Source of the DNA: Tolypeutes matacus
Lineage: Eukaryota > Chordata > Mammalia > Cingulata > Chlamyphoridae
DNA length: 64,000 nt
Assembly: GCA_026826555.1 (NCBI GenBank)
Contig: JAKSZT010054565.1
Span: forward strand, 7,216,091-7,280,090
Reading direction: 5' to 3'
Positions 46,572 to 58,607 of this stretch are shown here, in pieces (positions within the stretch are counted from its first letter, which is position 1; the number at the start of each line of letters is the position of its first letter). The notes under the pieces are model-generated. The model searched no databases. It was not told the DNA's origin and saw nothing but the letters and a program-made list of their open reading frames with translations. Made by a program: the position numbers and the translations under genes.

Positions 46572-47491
46572 TTTTTCTTGCAATGTGCTCTAACAAGACT
46601 TCTAAAACAATTTTGAATAAGAGTGGTGACATTGGATATCCTTGTTTTGTTCCAGATCTTAGAAGGAAAGACTTTAGTCTTTCACCATGAGGTATGGTGT
46701 TTGCTGTGGATTTTTCATATATGCCCTTCATCATGTTGAGGAAGTTTATTTCTATTCCTATCTTTTGAAGTATTTTGATCAAGAAAGAATGCAAAATTTT
46801 TCACAGTACATTTTCTGCATCAAAAGTAATGATCATGTAATTTCTGTCTCTCAATTTGTTAATATGACATATTACTTTAATTTATTTTCTTTTGTTGAAC
46901 CATCCTTCCATATCTTGGATAAAACCCACTTGATCATGGTGTATAATTTTTTTCGATGTGCTGTTGGTTTCAATTTGAATGTTTTTTTTTTTTTTTTTGA
47001 GGACGTTTGCATCTAAATTCATTAGAGATATTGGTCTGTAATTTTCTTTTCTTGTAGGTCTTTATGTGACTTTGATATTAGGATGATGTTGACATTGTAT
47101 AATGAGTTAGATAATGTTGTCTTTTCTTCAATTTTTTGGAAGAGTTTTAGCAGGATTGGTATTAGCTCTTTTTTGAAAGATTGACAGAATTCACCTCTGA
47201 AGCCATCTGGTCCTGGGCTTTTCTTGTTTAGGAAGTTTTTGATGACTGATTCAATATCATTACTTGGGATTGGTCTGCTGAGGTCTTCTATTTCTTCTTC
47301 ATTAGTCTAGATTGCTTGTGTGTTTTGATAAATTCGTCCATCTCATCTAAGTGGTCCTATTTCTTGGCATACAATTTTTCATAGTACCCTCTTATGACAC
47401 TGTTTCTGTGAGGTCAGTAGTGATGTCTTCTCTCTTGTTTCTGATTTATTTATTTGTAACTTTTCTCTTTTTTTTTTCAGTCTAGCTAAGG

Positions 47492-47717
47492 CAGGAGTTC
47501 TTAACACTTTTTATTCCATGGATCCATTTGCCAGTCAGGTGAAAATCACGGACCCCTTACTAAGTCCACACTATAATTTGTGTTATTTAATACATCACAC
47601 CCACACCATGTCCCCACAGGACTGATTTTTTTTTAAATTTTCAATTCAAGCTCATACACCCCCTGAAATCTTTCCATGGACTCTGTGGGTTTGTGGACTC
47701 CTGGTTAAGGACCCCTG
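47492..47717. mobile_element. hAT-like non-autonomous DNA transposon, 226 bp
   Basis: Ends CAGGAGTTCTTAAC (left) and, inverted, CAGGGGTCCTTAAC (right): 12 of 14 match, and the CAGRG start fits hAT elements. A perfect 8-bp duplication AGCTAAGG flanks it (47484-47491 and 47718-47725), the hAT target length. Deleting element plus one copy restores the host L1 ORF2 sequence gtctagctaagggtttg seen in L1-C (41480-41495, tctggctaagggtttg). There is no coding capacity; it must have used a transposase in trans. Confidence 0.85.
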
Positions 47718-48735
47718 AGCTAAGGGTTTGTTAATTGTTAATCTCAAAAAAATAGTTTTTGGTTTTATTAATTCTGTTTTTTGTTTGTTTGTTTAATTCT
47801 CAATTTCATTTAATTCTACTCTAATCTTTGTTTATTGCTTTCATTTTCCTTTCTTTGGGGTTTGTTTGCTGTACTTTTTCTATTTCCTCCAGATGTACAT
47901 TTAGGTATTTGATTTTAGCTCTTTCTTTTTTTAAAATGTAGGCATTTAAGGCAATAAATTTCTCTCTCAGCACTGCTTCCACAGCACCCCATGAGTTTTT
48001 ATATGTTGTGTTCTCATTTTCATTCACTTTGAGATATTTACTGATTCCTCCTGTACTTTCCTCCTTGGTCCACTGATTGTTAACTTCCATATATTTGTGA
48101 GATTTCCCATTCTCAACCCATTATTGATTTCCAGTTTCATTCCATTGTGATAAGAGATATTGCTTTATATACTTTAAATCTTTCTGGATTCATTGTGACT
48201 TTTTCTATGATCTAACATAGGTCTATCCTAGAGAATGATCCATGAGTACTTGAGAAGATTGTATAGCCTGCTGTTTTGTGGTGCCATGTTCTATATAGGT
48301 CCATTAGTTCTAGCTGATCTAATGTAATATTAAAGATTTCTGTTTCTTTATTGATCATGGGTTGAGATGTTCTGTCTATTGCTAAGAGTGGTGTATTGAA
48401 GTCCCCCACTATGATTGTAGAGGTATCTATTTCTCCCCTTAGTTTTTCCAGTGTTTGTCTCATGCATTTTTGGACACCCTGGTTTGGTGCTTAAATATTT
48501 ATGATTGTTCTTTCTTTTTGGTAGATTGTTTCTATATTTAATATACAGTGTCAATCTTTGTCTCTTACAACAGTTTTGCATTTAACATATATTTTGTCAA
48601 ATATTAGTATAGCTATCTCAGTTTTTTTTTTTTTTTTTTTTTTTTGATCACTGTTCGAATAGAAAATATTCCCCAGCCTTTTATGTACAACCTAATTGTG
48701 TCCTTGGGTCTAAGGTGAGTCTCTTGTAGACAAAA

Positions 48736-50150
48736 TATTGCTTTGTAGAACTCACCTGTGAAATCATCTGGTCCTGGGCTTTCCATTTTGGGGGGTTATT
48801 TGATGACTGTTTCAATCTCTTATGATTGGTTTCTTGAAGTCTTCTGTTTCTTCTAGGTCATTGCAAGTTGTTCATAAATTCCTAGGAATTTTTCCATTTC
48901 ATCTTTATTATACAGTTTGTTAGCATACAGTTGTTCATAGTGTCCTCTTATGATCTTGCTTTTATTTCTGTGGGGTCAGTAGTAATGTCCCCATTTACAT
49001 TTTTTATTTATTTGCATCTTCTCTCTTTTTTCTTTGTCAGTCTAAGTGTGTCAATTTTGTTAATCTTCTCAAAGAAATAACTTTTGGTTTTGTTCATCTC
49101 TCTATTGTTTTTTTGTTCTCAATTTCATTTATTTCTGCTCTGATATTTGCTATTTCATTCCTTCTACTTGCTTTGGGAATACTTTACAGTTCTTTCTAAT
49201 TCCTCCAGCTGTGTAATTAGGTCATTGGTTTTATTCTTTCTTCTTTTTTAATGTATGCATTGAGGGCTCTAAATTTCCCTTTCAACACTGCCTTCACTCC
49301 ATCCTGTAGAATCTCTCATGTTGTGTTCTCATTTTCACTCATCTCAAGATATTTATTGAGTTCTCTCACAATTTTTTTCTTTGACCCACTGATTATTTAA
49401 CAGCATCTTGTTTAATCTCCATAAAAATCCCCCCTTTTCTGTCTCTTGTTGATTTCCAACTTTATTGCATTATGATCAGAGAAAGTGCTCTGTATAATTT
49501 CAATCTTATTGAATTTATTGAGTTCTGCTTTGTGACCCAACATATGATCCATCCTGGAGAAAAATCCATTAGCACTTAAGAAGAATGCATATCCTGTCAT
49601 TTTGGGGTGCAGTGTTCTGTATATGTCTACTAGCTTTAGTCCATTTATCATGTTATTCAAGTTGTCTGTTTATTTATTGATCCTCTGCACAGACATTTTG
49701 TCCAGTGCTGAGAATCGTTTATTAAAGTTGCTAACTATTATTGTAGAGATAACTATTTCTCCCTTTAGTCTTGCCAGTGTTTGCTTCATATAATTTGTGG
49801 CATCTTGGCAAGGTGCCTATATGTTCATAACTGTTACTTCTTCCTGGTAAATTGCCCCTTTTATTAATATATAATGTCCTTCCTTGTCTCCAATAACAGT
49901 TTTGCTTTTAAAGTTTATTTCATCAGATATAGTCTAGCTACTCCAGCTTTTTTTGTTGTTGTCACTGCATGCAGGGGGTGTCTTTTTCTAGCCTTTCATT
50001 TTCAATCTATTGGTATACTTCGGTCTATGGTGAGTCTCTTGTAGACAGCATATAGATGGCTCATATTTTCTTATTCATTCTACCAAAATGTGTCTTTTTA
50101 TTGGGGAGTTTAATCCATTAACATTTAATGTTATTACTGTAAAAGCAGTT
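48736..50150 (-). pseudogene. L1-E ORF2 N-terminal half, broken
   Basis: The left end starts in the RT fingers (equivalent to [11 protein letters not shown]). The endonuclease tail is readable at 49412-49660 (RMDHMLGHK, SDHNAIKLEIN). No long frame survives. The active sites of the RT palm are absent because the element is cut at 48736. Confidence 0.75.
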
Positions 50151-50264
50151 TTTATTTCTACCATTTTTGACCTTTGGGTTTTATCTGTCATATTTTTTCA
50201 CCACTCTTTTTAAACTTTTAGTTACATTTCCTGATATAATCTTCATTTCTAAGTTGTCTTTCAA

Positions 50265-51749
50265 ATCCCTCTCTTGTGTCTTTTCTTTTCAGGCTGTAGC
50301 ACCCCCTTTAGTATTTCCTATAAAGCCATTCTCTTGGGTACCAACTCTCTCAGTTTCTCTTTATCTGTGAATACTCTAACCTAGTCCTCATTTTTGAAAG
50401 ACAATCTTGCTGGATATAAGATTCTTGGCTGGCAGTTTTTCTCTTGCAGTATCTAAATATATCATACCACCGCCTTCTTACATCCATGGCTTCTTATGAG
50501 ATACTGGCCACTAATCTTATTGAATATGCCCTGTTTATTATGTATCACTTTTCTCTTGCTGCTCTCAGAATTTTCCTTTTGTCTTTGGCATTTGAAATTC
50601 TGATTAGTATGTGTCTCAGAGTTGATCTATTTCAATTTATTTGTATGGGAAGATGTTTTGTTTCTTGGACACAGATATCTAAGTCCTTCAATAGGGTTGA
50701 AAAATATTCTACCATTATTTCTTCAAATATTCCTACTGCTGTTTTTCCCTTCTCTTCTTCTGGAACAGCCATGGCATGTATGTTTCTACATCCCTTGCTG
50801 TTATTTAGTTCCCTGAGACCCTGTTCAATTTTTTCCATTCCTTCCTTCATCTCTTCTTTCATATATTCACTTTTGGAGGCCATGTCTCAAGCTCAGTGAT
50901 CCTTTCTTCTGCCTCTTCAAATCTGCTCTTATTGTGCCTTTAATTCCCATAAGATGTGCTATTTTTCTATGCATGTTTTCAAATTCTTCCTTATGCTTAC
51001 CTAGTGTCTTATTTTTTAAAACAAATTATTGAAGTATATCATTCATACATGAACATACATAAACTATAAGTGTTCAGCAAGCAGTGTGAACTTATGAAAC
51101 AATCATGCATAACATCATACAGGGCTCCCTCACATCACCCCACCACAAATAGTTTGCATTGTTGTGGAACATTTGTTAACAAATTATGAAAGAGCATCAT
51201 CAAAGTATTACTACTAACTATAGCCCATATCTTACTCCCCTATACACTTTTAAAAGGATTTGTTTATTTACTTACTTACTTTTATCCATTTTACTCCCCC
51301 CCCCATTTTTGCTGTTTTTCTGTCCATTCACTGGGCAACTCTCTGTCCATTTCCTGCCCTCTCTTCTCAGCCTTCTCCTCCTATCCTAGTGTCTTCTTAG
51401 TATCCTTACTCTCTTTAGCCATCTCATTGAATTTGTTAATAGATTTGTTTGAACATCTATGATTGTTGTCACAATCCTTTTTGTCATATGGGGGCTTATC
51501 TTCTTCCTTTGGGGCATATCTTCCTATTTCTTCATATGGATTGTAATTTTTTGTTGGTGTCTTGGCATCTAGCTTACTAGATGTATTTATTCTGAGCACA
51601 GTTTCTTTCTGTAATTTAGGGCTTTCTTGCCATTTCTTTCTTGCTGGTTGTGTAGTGGTAGCCAAAGATGTAGTTGGTACTGTGAGCTCTGGAGGCCAAA
51701 TCTGCCCATGTTGGCCCAGGAGGCTTCTCCCACATTTCTCCTCTGCCAT
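50265..51749 (-). pseudogene. L1-E ORF1, broken and interrupted
   Basis: 50632-50883 keeps a core segment (EQGLRELNNSKGCRNIHAMAVPEEE). 51381-51749 is an N-terminal frame of 122 aa ending KESKDTKKTLG, the start of the coiled coil. Its upstream half reads into the first 5'UTR monomer, so the true start lies inside and is uncertain. A 374-bp insertion at 51011 splits it. Frameshifts are present. Confidence 0.65.
51011..51384 (-). mobile_element. insertion in L1-E ORF1 with 11-bp TSD
   Basis: CCTAGTGTCTT is duplicated at 51000-51010 and 51385-51395. The left part (51011-51240) looks like an old L1 3' end (aaattattgaagtatatcattc). The right part (51250-51375) has an A-rich tail in reverse (aaaggatttgtttatttactt) and a C-run, resembling the tail half of a DAS-related SINE. 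The order suggests one RNA carrying both, or a nested pair. Confidence 0.6.
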
Positions 51750-52890
51750 GGGTAGGGACTAAACTACAGCTGTGTGTAATAATCCAATCCATGCAGGCCA
51801 AGACCATCTATAATTGCCCAGAGAGAATGATGAAGCTTCATGCCCCTTCCTCCCCTGACTGGGGTGGGGATGGAACTGCAGTTGTGGGAAGCAATCTTTG
51901 CTGTGCAGATCTAAAATGACTCCAGTTGCCCAAGAAGACTAATGTAGCACTGGCCCCCCTCCTCCCCTGCCAGGGATCATGATGGACCCTCTGGAGTGCC
52001 CAAAAATCTAATTCATGTGGGCAAATGCATATTCAGTTGTACTGAGAGGCTGAGGGATTACTGTCCCCTTCTGTCCTTTAGAGGATGGAGTTAGAACCAC
52101 AGGTGCCCAACAGTTCAATCTGTGTAGGCCAAAATGGCCAGCTGTTGCCTGGAGAGGCTAAGGAAACAACAGTCCCCTCCTACCCTATTGGGGGGTGGGA
52201 GTGGATCCACAGGTGCCCACCAGTCCAGTCCATGCAGGCCAAAAGTGCCTTCAATTGCCCAGAAAGGCTGAGGAAACACAGCTCCCTTTCTTTCCTACTT
52301 GGAGGTGGGAATGGAGCTACAAGTGTCTGACTATTCAGTCTGTGTGGGCCAAAAGCACCTGCATTTACCCAGAAAGGCTGGGGAAACACCACTGTCCTCT
52401 CCTCCTATCAGGGTTGGGATGGAATTGAAGACACTCAACAAACCAGTTCATGGGTGCTGATAGCACCTGCAGTTGCCCCAAGAGGCTGAGGAAAAACAGC
52501 TCCCCTCCTATCCTATTAGAGGGTGAGGATGGACCTACAGTGTCTGAGTATCCAGTCTGTGTTGGCTGAATGCACCAGTAGTTGCTCAGAGAAGCTGAAT
52601 AAACAACAAGCCTCCTCCTAGCCTGTGAACGTGAGGGGAGTGGAGATAGAATTAAAGATGCTCTATAAACCAGTTTGTGCAGGCTGAAAGTACGTGCAAT
52701 TGCCAGAGAGGCTGAGGAAACACAGCTCCTCTCCTGTCCTATTGGAGTGTGGGGATGGACCCCCAGGTATTCAACTATCCAGTCTGTGCTTGCCAAAAGT
52801 GCCTAAGTTTCCTAGGGAGGCTTGTGCATGTCCCCACAGCTTCTTCCTTGCTGGAGGTGGGGCTGGAGCTGAGACTAGGGCTGCAATACA
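51680..52890 (-). repeat. tandem ~109-bp monomers in L1-E 5'UTR
   Basis: The anchor phrase (c)cagtctgtg-nn-ggccaaaa recurs with starts near 51681, 51786, 51893, 52011, 52117, 52227, 52337, 52445, 52554, 52672 and 52781, giving steps of 105-118 and mostly 108-110 bp. Each unit also has a gcccagagaggctgaggaaaca-like phrase and a cctcc-n-cctattggaggtggg-like phrase. About eleven units, moderately diverged. The plus-strand and minus-strand ORFs in this stretch (for example 52085-52330 and 52365-52796) only reflect the periodicity. Confidence 0.85.
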
Positions 52891-53378
52891 ATCTGGGTGA
52901 AAAGAAGCCAGTCCCTACCATCACTGTGATTTTCAATCAGCCCTGCTTCCCCTCATGCTGGGGATGGAGTTAAAAAGGTGACTACCAACATCTTTCTGAC
53001 TTGGACAAGTTCAAACTTTAGCTGTTCTTTGGATAATACTTTAGCCAGCCAAATTTACTAATAGTAGCTGAAGTCAGTGCTTTAGCATCTCTTCCTCCCC
53101 CATTTTTGGGAAATGGGGCTTCCAACTCCAGCCACAGAATAGCTCCCAAAATGGCTTGTGCCACCAGTGAAGGATAGGCACTGGCCTCTGCAGTGTGGAG
53201 TGCTCTACTCATGAATGTACATGGGCAGTCTCCTCCTTCCATTCTTTTAAGGATATTGCAGGATGCTCCTTTGGTCCCTTGGTTCCCAAAACAGGTGCTT
53301 TAACAGTTAAAGATTACTAGCTGTCTTGAAGGATGAGCTGATTCTTGGAATGCCTTATTCAGTCACCATTTTGCCCCC
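52891..53378 (-). promoter_or_regulatory. L1-E unique 5' segment
   Basis: Non-repeated part of the 5'UTR upstream of the monomers. It does not match the 5'UTRs of L1-A or L1-B by eye. It ends at the probable L1 start at 53378, immediately before the 3' terminus of L1-F. Confidence 0.5.
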
Positions 53379-54335
53379 TCTTCATTTTTTGACTTTATTT
53401 TTAAAGAAGTTTTAGATTATAGAAAAGTTACATAAAAAATATAGGAGATTCCCAGATACCCCAACCCTAACCCTCTCACATTTTCCCATAATAATAACTT
53501 ACATTAGTGTGGTACATTTGTTACTATTGATAAACAAATACTGAAGTTTTACTATAACCAAGCTCTATAGTTTACATTATGGTTTACACTTTGCACCATA
53601 GAATTTTATAGCTTTGGACAAAATGTATGCAGAATAATTCCAATGCCTTAAAAATGCCCTGTGTTCCTTGTATTCTTCCTTTCCCTTCCCTTCCAAACCT
53701 CTTGTAAATACTATCTTTATATCAGTGTTACAAGTTATTCTGTTACCACAATAAAACTTCTCTTTCATCCATGGTTGCATTTCTCCTTTATGTTTGTTCA
53801 TGCCCACTCTACTTTTGAGAGGAGTCTTCAATTTTATGGGGCAGATAAAAGGGACTATTTTGCTTATGGTTGTAGATACCATTTGTTTTTGGGGGTGGGG
53901 GTTGTACATCATAAACATTTTGATAGTTTTGCTGGGTGAAATTGATGAACTGTCCAGGAGGTGCTATTTTCAACACTGCTGAGATTCAGGGCTCAACTGA
54001 CATATGAACAGACTGAAGATTTAAGTCTCTGGAAATATTTAATGTGTATAGTGCTAATTATGTGTTCAAATAAAAAGGGTAGAAAAATCATGTGTAGGGA
54101 AATTATAAATGAGTCTAACTGTGTTGCATTGGGAAAATAAGTTATCATATATTCTCAGGTGAGACCCACCGACAGGGTGATGATTTCATGGGTTAGTGTT
54201 CTTTGCTTATTGTTGTATATGTCTCTAGAGCCCTCAGAAGTACCCATTTGAGGCTTTGTTTACTGTGGCAGTTATTAAGAGCCACCTGAGAAGTGCATAA
54301 ATATAACCTCTGGAATGACCACATGAATCACTTTG

Positions 54336-54805
54336 TTTTATTTTTGTTTTTTTTTTTAACTATTTTATTTTTAAAAAATACTTAGATTAGATAAATGTTA
54401 AATTAAAAATGTAGGGGATTCCCAAATGCCCCACTCCCTACCCCTCCCACACAATTCCACTTTAACAGCATTCTTCATTAGTGTGATACATTTGTTACAA
54501 TTGATGAACACATATTGGAGCATTGCCACTAAGTGTGGATTATAGTTTACATTATAGTTTAAATTCTCTCCTGCACAATTTTGTAGGTTTTGACAAGATA
54601 TATAATGGCCTATATCTGTCATTGTAACACCATTCAGGACAATTCCAATGTCCTAAAAATGTCCCCATATTACACCTATTTTTCCCTCTCCCTCCTCTCA
54701 GAACGCCCAGAGACCACTGCCTCCATATCAATAATAAAAGTTCTTCTATTGCTAGAATCACAATAAATCGATAGTAGAATAACAATAAGTCTACTCTAGT
54801 CCAAA
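54336..54805 (-). mobile_element. L1 3' end nested in the L1-F 3'UTR
   Basis: A second L1 3' terminus with poly-T (54338-54358, then aaaaatacttagattagat) followed by about 430 bp of long-type 3'UTR. The host reads from gaatgaccacatgaatcactttg (54314-54336) to aatctcttagcc (54805), as in 35757-35790. The flanking duplication is not clear. Confidence 0.7.
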
Positions 54806-57634
54806 TCTCTTAGCCATAAAAAATTCTTTTGTATTTAACGTTTCAACGTTTTGGTCAAGGTCTTTTTCCAAACACATCACTGGTTAGCTATTGGCATTAA
54901 TTCCTCATTACTAGAGAGCTTTATTCCTGAAACTCATGTCCAGTTTTGGGTTTTGCTGGGTTCTGCTTTGAGAGAGGCCACATTGAAGTAACAAAGAGCT
55001 TTTCAGGAGGTAATGCTTAGGCAGTAGATATTATTAGGCATGTTTTAATTTTACCATATTAAGGTTTATAAGTAAAAGCATTGGTATTGAGGGCTTGCAG
55101 TATTGGTCTGATTTCTTATATTAGGCATGGCCTATGTCCTCTAAGGATTCATGTCACTCTATTAGAGAACATAGCACGACTCCCCAGGATGGGGATTTAA
55201 TATTTTGTTTGTTATTGTATAGGTCTCCACCGAGATAAAACTCTATGACCACATGAACATATTCATATGTCATTGAGGCATGCCCCGGGTGTGCCCTTCC
55301 CCACACAAACCCCATCACTGACACCCTGCTGCAACAACCCTTCCCTGCCATAGTTGCCAAAAGAACACTCCCACAAGTATATTATCAACCACAGTCATCT
55401 ACCCCTCCAGAGTTCACTTGTTCCTTCTTCCTTCCCTCCTCCATGTCTATGGATAACCCAACACCTCCACCTCCACTCACACTCACAGCTTCATTGACCT
55501 CCCTAAAATCACTGTCCTATCATCACCCCTGACCACTGCCAAACCTCCCCCATCCACCTTATCTTAGATTCTGCCCAGTTAGAGATTGGCTTGCCACTCT
55601 CTACTCTCTTTCTGTCTCCTAGTAACCAATCTAGACTTTACTTCTGTGACTCTGCTCAATACCCTTAGTTCATATCAGTGAGATCATGCAATATTTGTCC
55701 TTTAGTAACTGGCTTACTTCACTCAACATAAGATTTTTGAGATTCATCCATATTATCTCTGTGTCAATAGTTAATTTCTTCTTACAACTGAGTAATATTC
55801 CATCATATGCAAATATGATGTTTTGTTTTTCAATTCTTCTGTTGTTGGACAATTGGGTTGCTTCAAACCTTTGGCAATTGTGAACAATGCTGTGATGAAC
55901 ATTGATGTGCATATATCTGTTTGTATCTCTGATTTCAATTCTAGATGTATTCCTAGTAGTGGGATTGCTGGGTCACATGACAAGTCTATATTCAACTTCC
56001 TAAGGAACCACCAAATCATCCTCCACAGAGGATTAACCATTCTTCATTCTCACCAACAGTGAATGAGGGTTACCTGTCCTTCACACCCTCTCCAGTACTT
56101 GTACTTTTCTTTTTTTAGTAGCAGCCAGTCTAATATGTGTAAGATGAGATCTTATTGTAATTTTGATTTGCATTTCCCTAATAACTAGTGATGATCATCT
56201 TTTCATGTGCTCTTTGGAAAAGTGTCTATTCAAATCTTTTGCCCATTTTATAAAATGAATTGTTTTTCTGGGTTTTTTTCAAGATGTAAATTTTCTTTAT
56301 ATATGCCAAATATAAGGTCCTTTTCAGATAGGTGGTTCTCAATATTTTCTCCCATAGGGTAGGCTGCTTTTTCACTTTCTTGACAAACTCTTTTAAAGCA
56401 CAAAAGTTTTTAATTTTGAGGAGGTATTTACCCATTTTTTTATTTCATTGCTTGTATTTTTGGTATAATGTTTGTGAAACCATTTCCACCTACAAGATCT
56501 CATAGATGCTTCCCTACATTTTTTTCTAGGAGCTTCATGGCATTGGCTCTTATATTTAGGTCTTTGATCCATCTTGAATTAATTTTTGTGTAGGGCATAA
56601 GATGGTGATCATCTCACATTCTTTCAGATCCATATCTGAAATACATACACTTCTCCAAGCACCATTTGTTGAAGGGACTATTCTGTCCCATTTGGGTGTG
56701 TTTTTTGGCCTTGAAGTAGATATGTTGGTTGTATATGCATGGGTCTATATCTGAGCTTTCAATTCAACTCCATTCATTGTATTTCTATCCTTGTGCCAAT
56801 ACCATGCTGGTTTGACCACTGTCGATTTGTAGTATGCTCTAAAATCAAGTAATGTGACTCCTCCAATTTTGTTTTTCTTTTTCAATATGTTTTGGCTATG
56901 TGGGGTCACTTGCCCTTCCAAATAAATTTGATAATTAGCTTTTCCAGTATTATATAAAATTCTTTTGAAAATTTTATTAGGATTGTGTTTAATCTGTAAA
57001 TCAGTTTCTATTAGGATAGACATTTTGGTGATACTTAGTCTTCCAATCCATGAACATGGAATATTCTTCCATTTATTTAAGTCTTTTTAAATTTACTTTA
57101 GAAATGCCATGTAGCATTCCACGTACAAGTCCTTTACATCCTTAGTTAAGTTTATTCCTAGATTATTGATTCTTTTAGTTGTTATTGTAAATGGAATTTT
57201 TTTCTTGATTTCCTCCTCAGATTGCTCATTAGTGTATAGAAAGAAACACTACTGATTTTTAAGTATTGATCGGATATCCTAACACTTTACTAAACTCAAG
57301 TATCAGCTTTAGAAGATTTGTTGTAGATTGGGGGGAGGGGCGGGATTTCTTTGCATAGGACCATGTCATCTGCAAATAGAGAAAGATTTACTTCTTCTTT
57401 TCCAGTTTGGATGACTTATATTTCTTTTTCTTGCCTAAGTTCTTGAGCAAGTACTTATAATACAATGTTATATGAGCGGTAACAGTGAGCATACTTGTCT
57501 TTTTCCATATCTTAGAGTAAAAGCCTTTAACATTTCACCATTGTATATTGTGTTAGTTTGGGGTTTTTCATATTTCCTCTTTTCATTATCATGTTGAGGA
57601 AGTTTCTTTCTAATCCTGTCTTTTGAAGTATTTT

Positions 57635-58607
57635 TTTTTCTTTTTTCTTTTAAAAGATGCTTAGATTACATAAGTGTTACACAAAAATTACAGAGATTCC
57701 CATGTTCCCCACCTCCCAAACCTCCCATAACCTCCCACATAGACATCTTTCATTAGTGTGGCACATCACCTGCAATGGATATACACATCCTGGGGCTTTG
57801 CCACTAAGCATGGGCCATAGTTCACATTGTAGACCACACTCTCTCCCACACAGTTTGCATGTTATATGCTGATGTAAAATGGCCTTTATCTGTAATTGTA
57901 ATGTCACTCAGGATAATTCCCAAGTCCCAAAAAAGCCCCTTCCCCAAAAGCGTCCAGTAGCCACTGGCTCCACCTCAATGTTGTAATTTCTTCCATTGCT
58001 TGAATCACAGTATGTCTACAACAGAGAGTCAGGAGGTCATCCCAGAGGTAACGCTTATGCACACCTCAGTAGGATCTCATAGAACACCAAAGTGGATATC
58101 ACCCCACACAGAGGGGCTCCTGAGGGCTCTGGAGACACCCAGGTCCTATATAAGGGGTCATAGCTCCAGAGATTGATGCCTTATCTGAGGGCTATACTTG
58201 GAATCTGTGCTCTTGAGTGTGACAGAGTTGAACTCAAATAAGTCCTCCCTGCACATGGTCCATCAGACCCTTCTATTCAAACCTATACTTGGTACTTGGT
58301 GCTGGAGTTTGTAGGTATACTTCCTGAGACTGGAGCCTTTGACCTGCCCATGTGCCAGCTGTGCCTGGAATCTCGGTGGAGCTGCAACTCCTACTCTACA
58401 GCTCAAGGGACTCACCCAATTCACCTGGTGAGAAAATGATGATGGACAACCGCCATCCCAGGGAATGCAGCCTCAGGCAGGATAATCCCATCCATCTTAT
58501 CCATGGGATATAAGACCCCTCTTACTTGAAGGTGGAGTGGACATCACCATCCCAGATGCCTCAGGATTGGGGGAAGAGCTATGGACTAGAGTGGACTTAA
58601 TGGTATT
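57635..58607 (-). mobile_element. twin-primed (5'-inverted) L1 3'UTR insertion
   Basis: Minus-strand 3' terminus and 3'UTR from 57635 to about 58020, then plus-strand 3'UTR from 58022 to 58607. The end of the plus part (gtggacttaatggtattct) and the start of the minus part are adjacent in the L1-A 3'UTR (near 14820-14860), so the two arms are contiguous L1 sequence with one half flipped. CTGTCTTTTGAAGTATTTT flanks it exactly (57616-57634 and 58608-58626). Confidence 0.9.

Larger units (their letters stand above)
43696..48735 (-). mobile_element. L1-D: antisense ORF2 carrying five insertions
   Basis: Host segments of one ORF2 run from the C-terminal part at left to the endonuclease at right: 43696-44480, 44570-44661, 45367-45617, 46151-46256, 46572-47491 and 47718-48735. 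Joining matches were judged against L1-C and L1-A. The readable endonuclease part is at 48212-48463 (GDFNTPLLAID). The intervals are occupied by separate retrotransposons and one DNA transposon. The 3'UTR is absent at the left edge. Confidence 0.75.
48736..53378 (-). mobile_element. L1-E: antisense L1 with monomeric 5'UTR
   Basis: Left to right: RT and endonuclease part of ORF2 (48736-50150), ORF1 (about 50265-51749, interrupted), a tandemly repeated 5'UTR (51680-52890), and a unique 5' segment to 53378. The ORF2 3' part and the 3'UTR are lacking. The 5' start reads, on the minus strand, gaggggg then caaaatggtgac, an L1-like start with the YY1-type core mutated. Confidence 0.75.

Noticed and set aside
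52085..52900. Overlapping ORFs of 66-143 aa on both strands
   Set aside because: They repeat with the 109-bp monomers and have stops at different places in each unit; this is tandem-repeat shadow.
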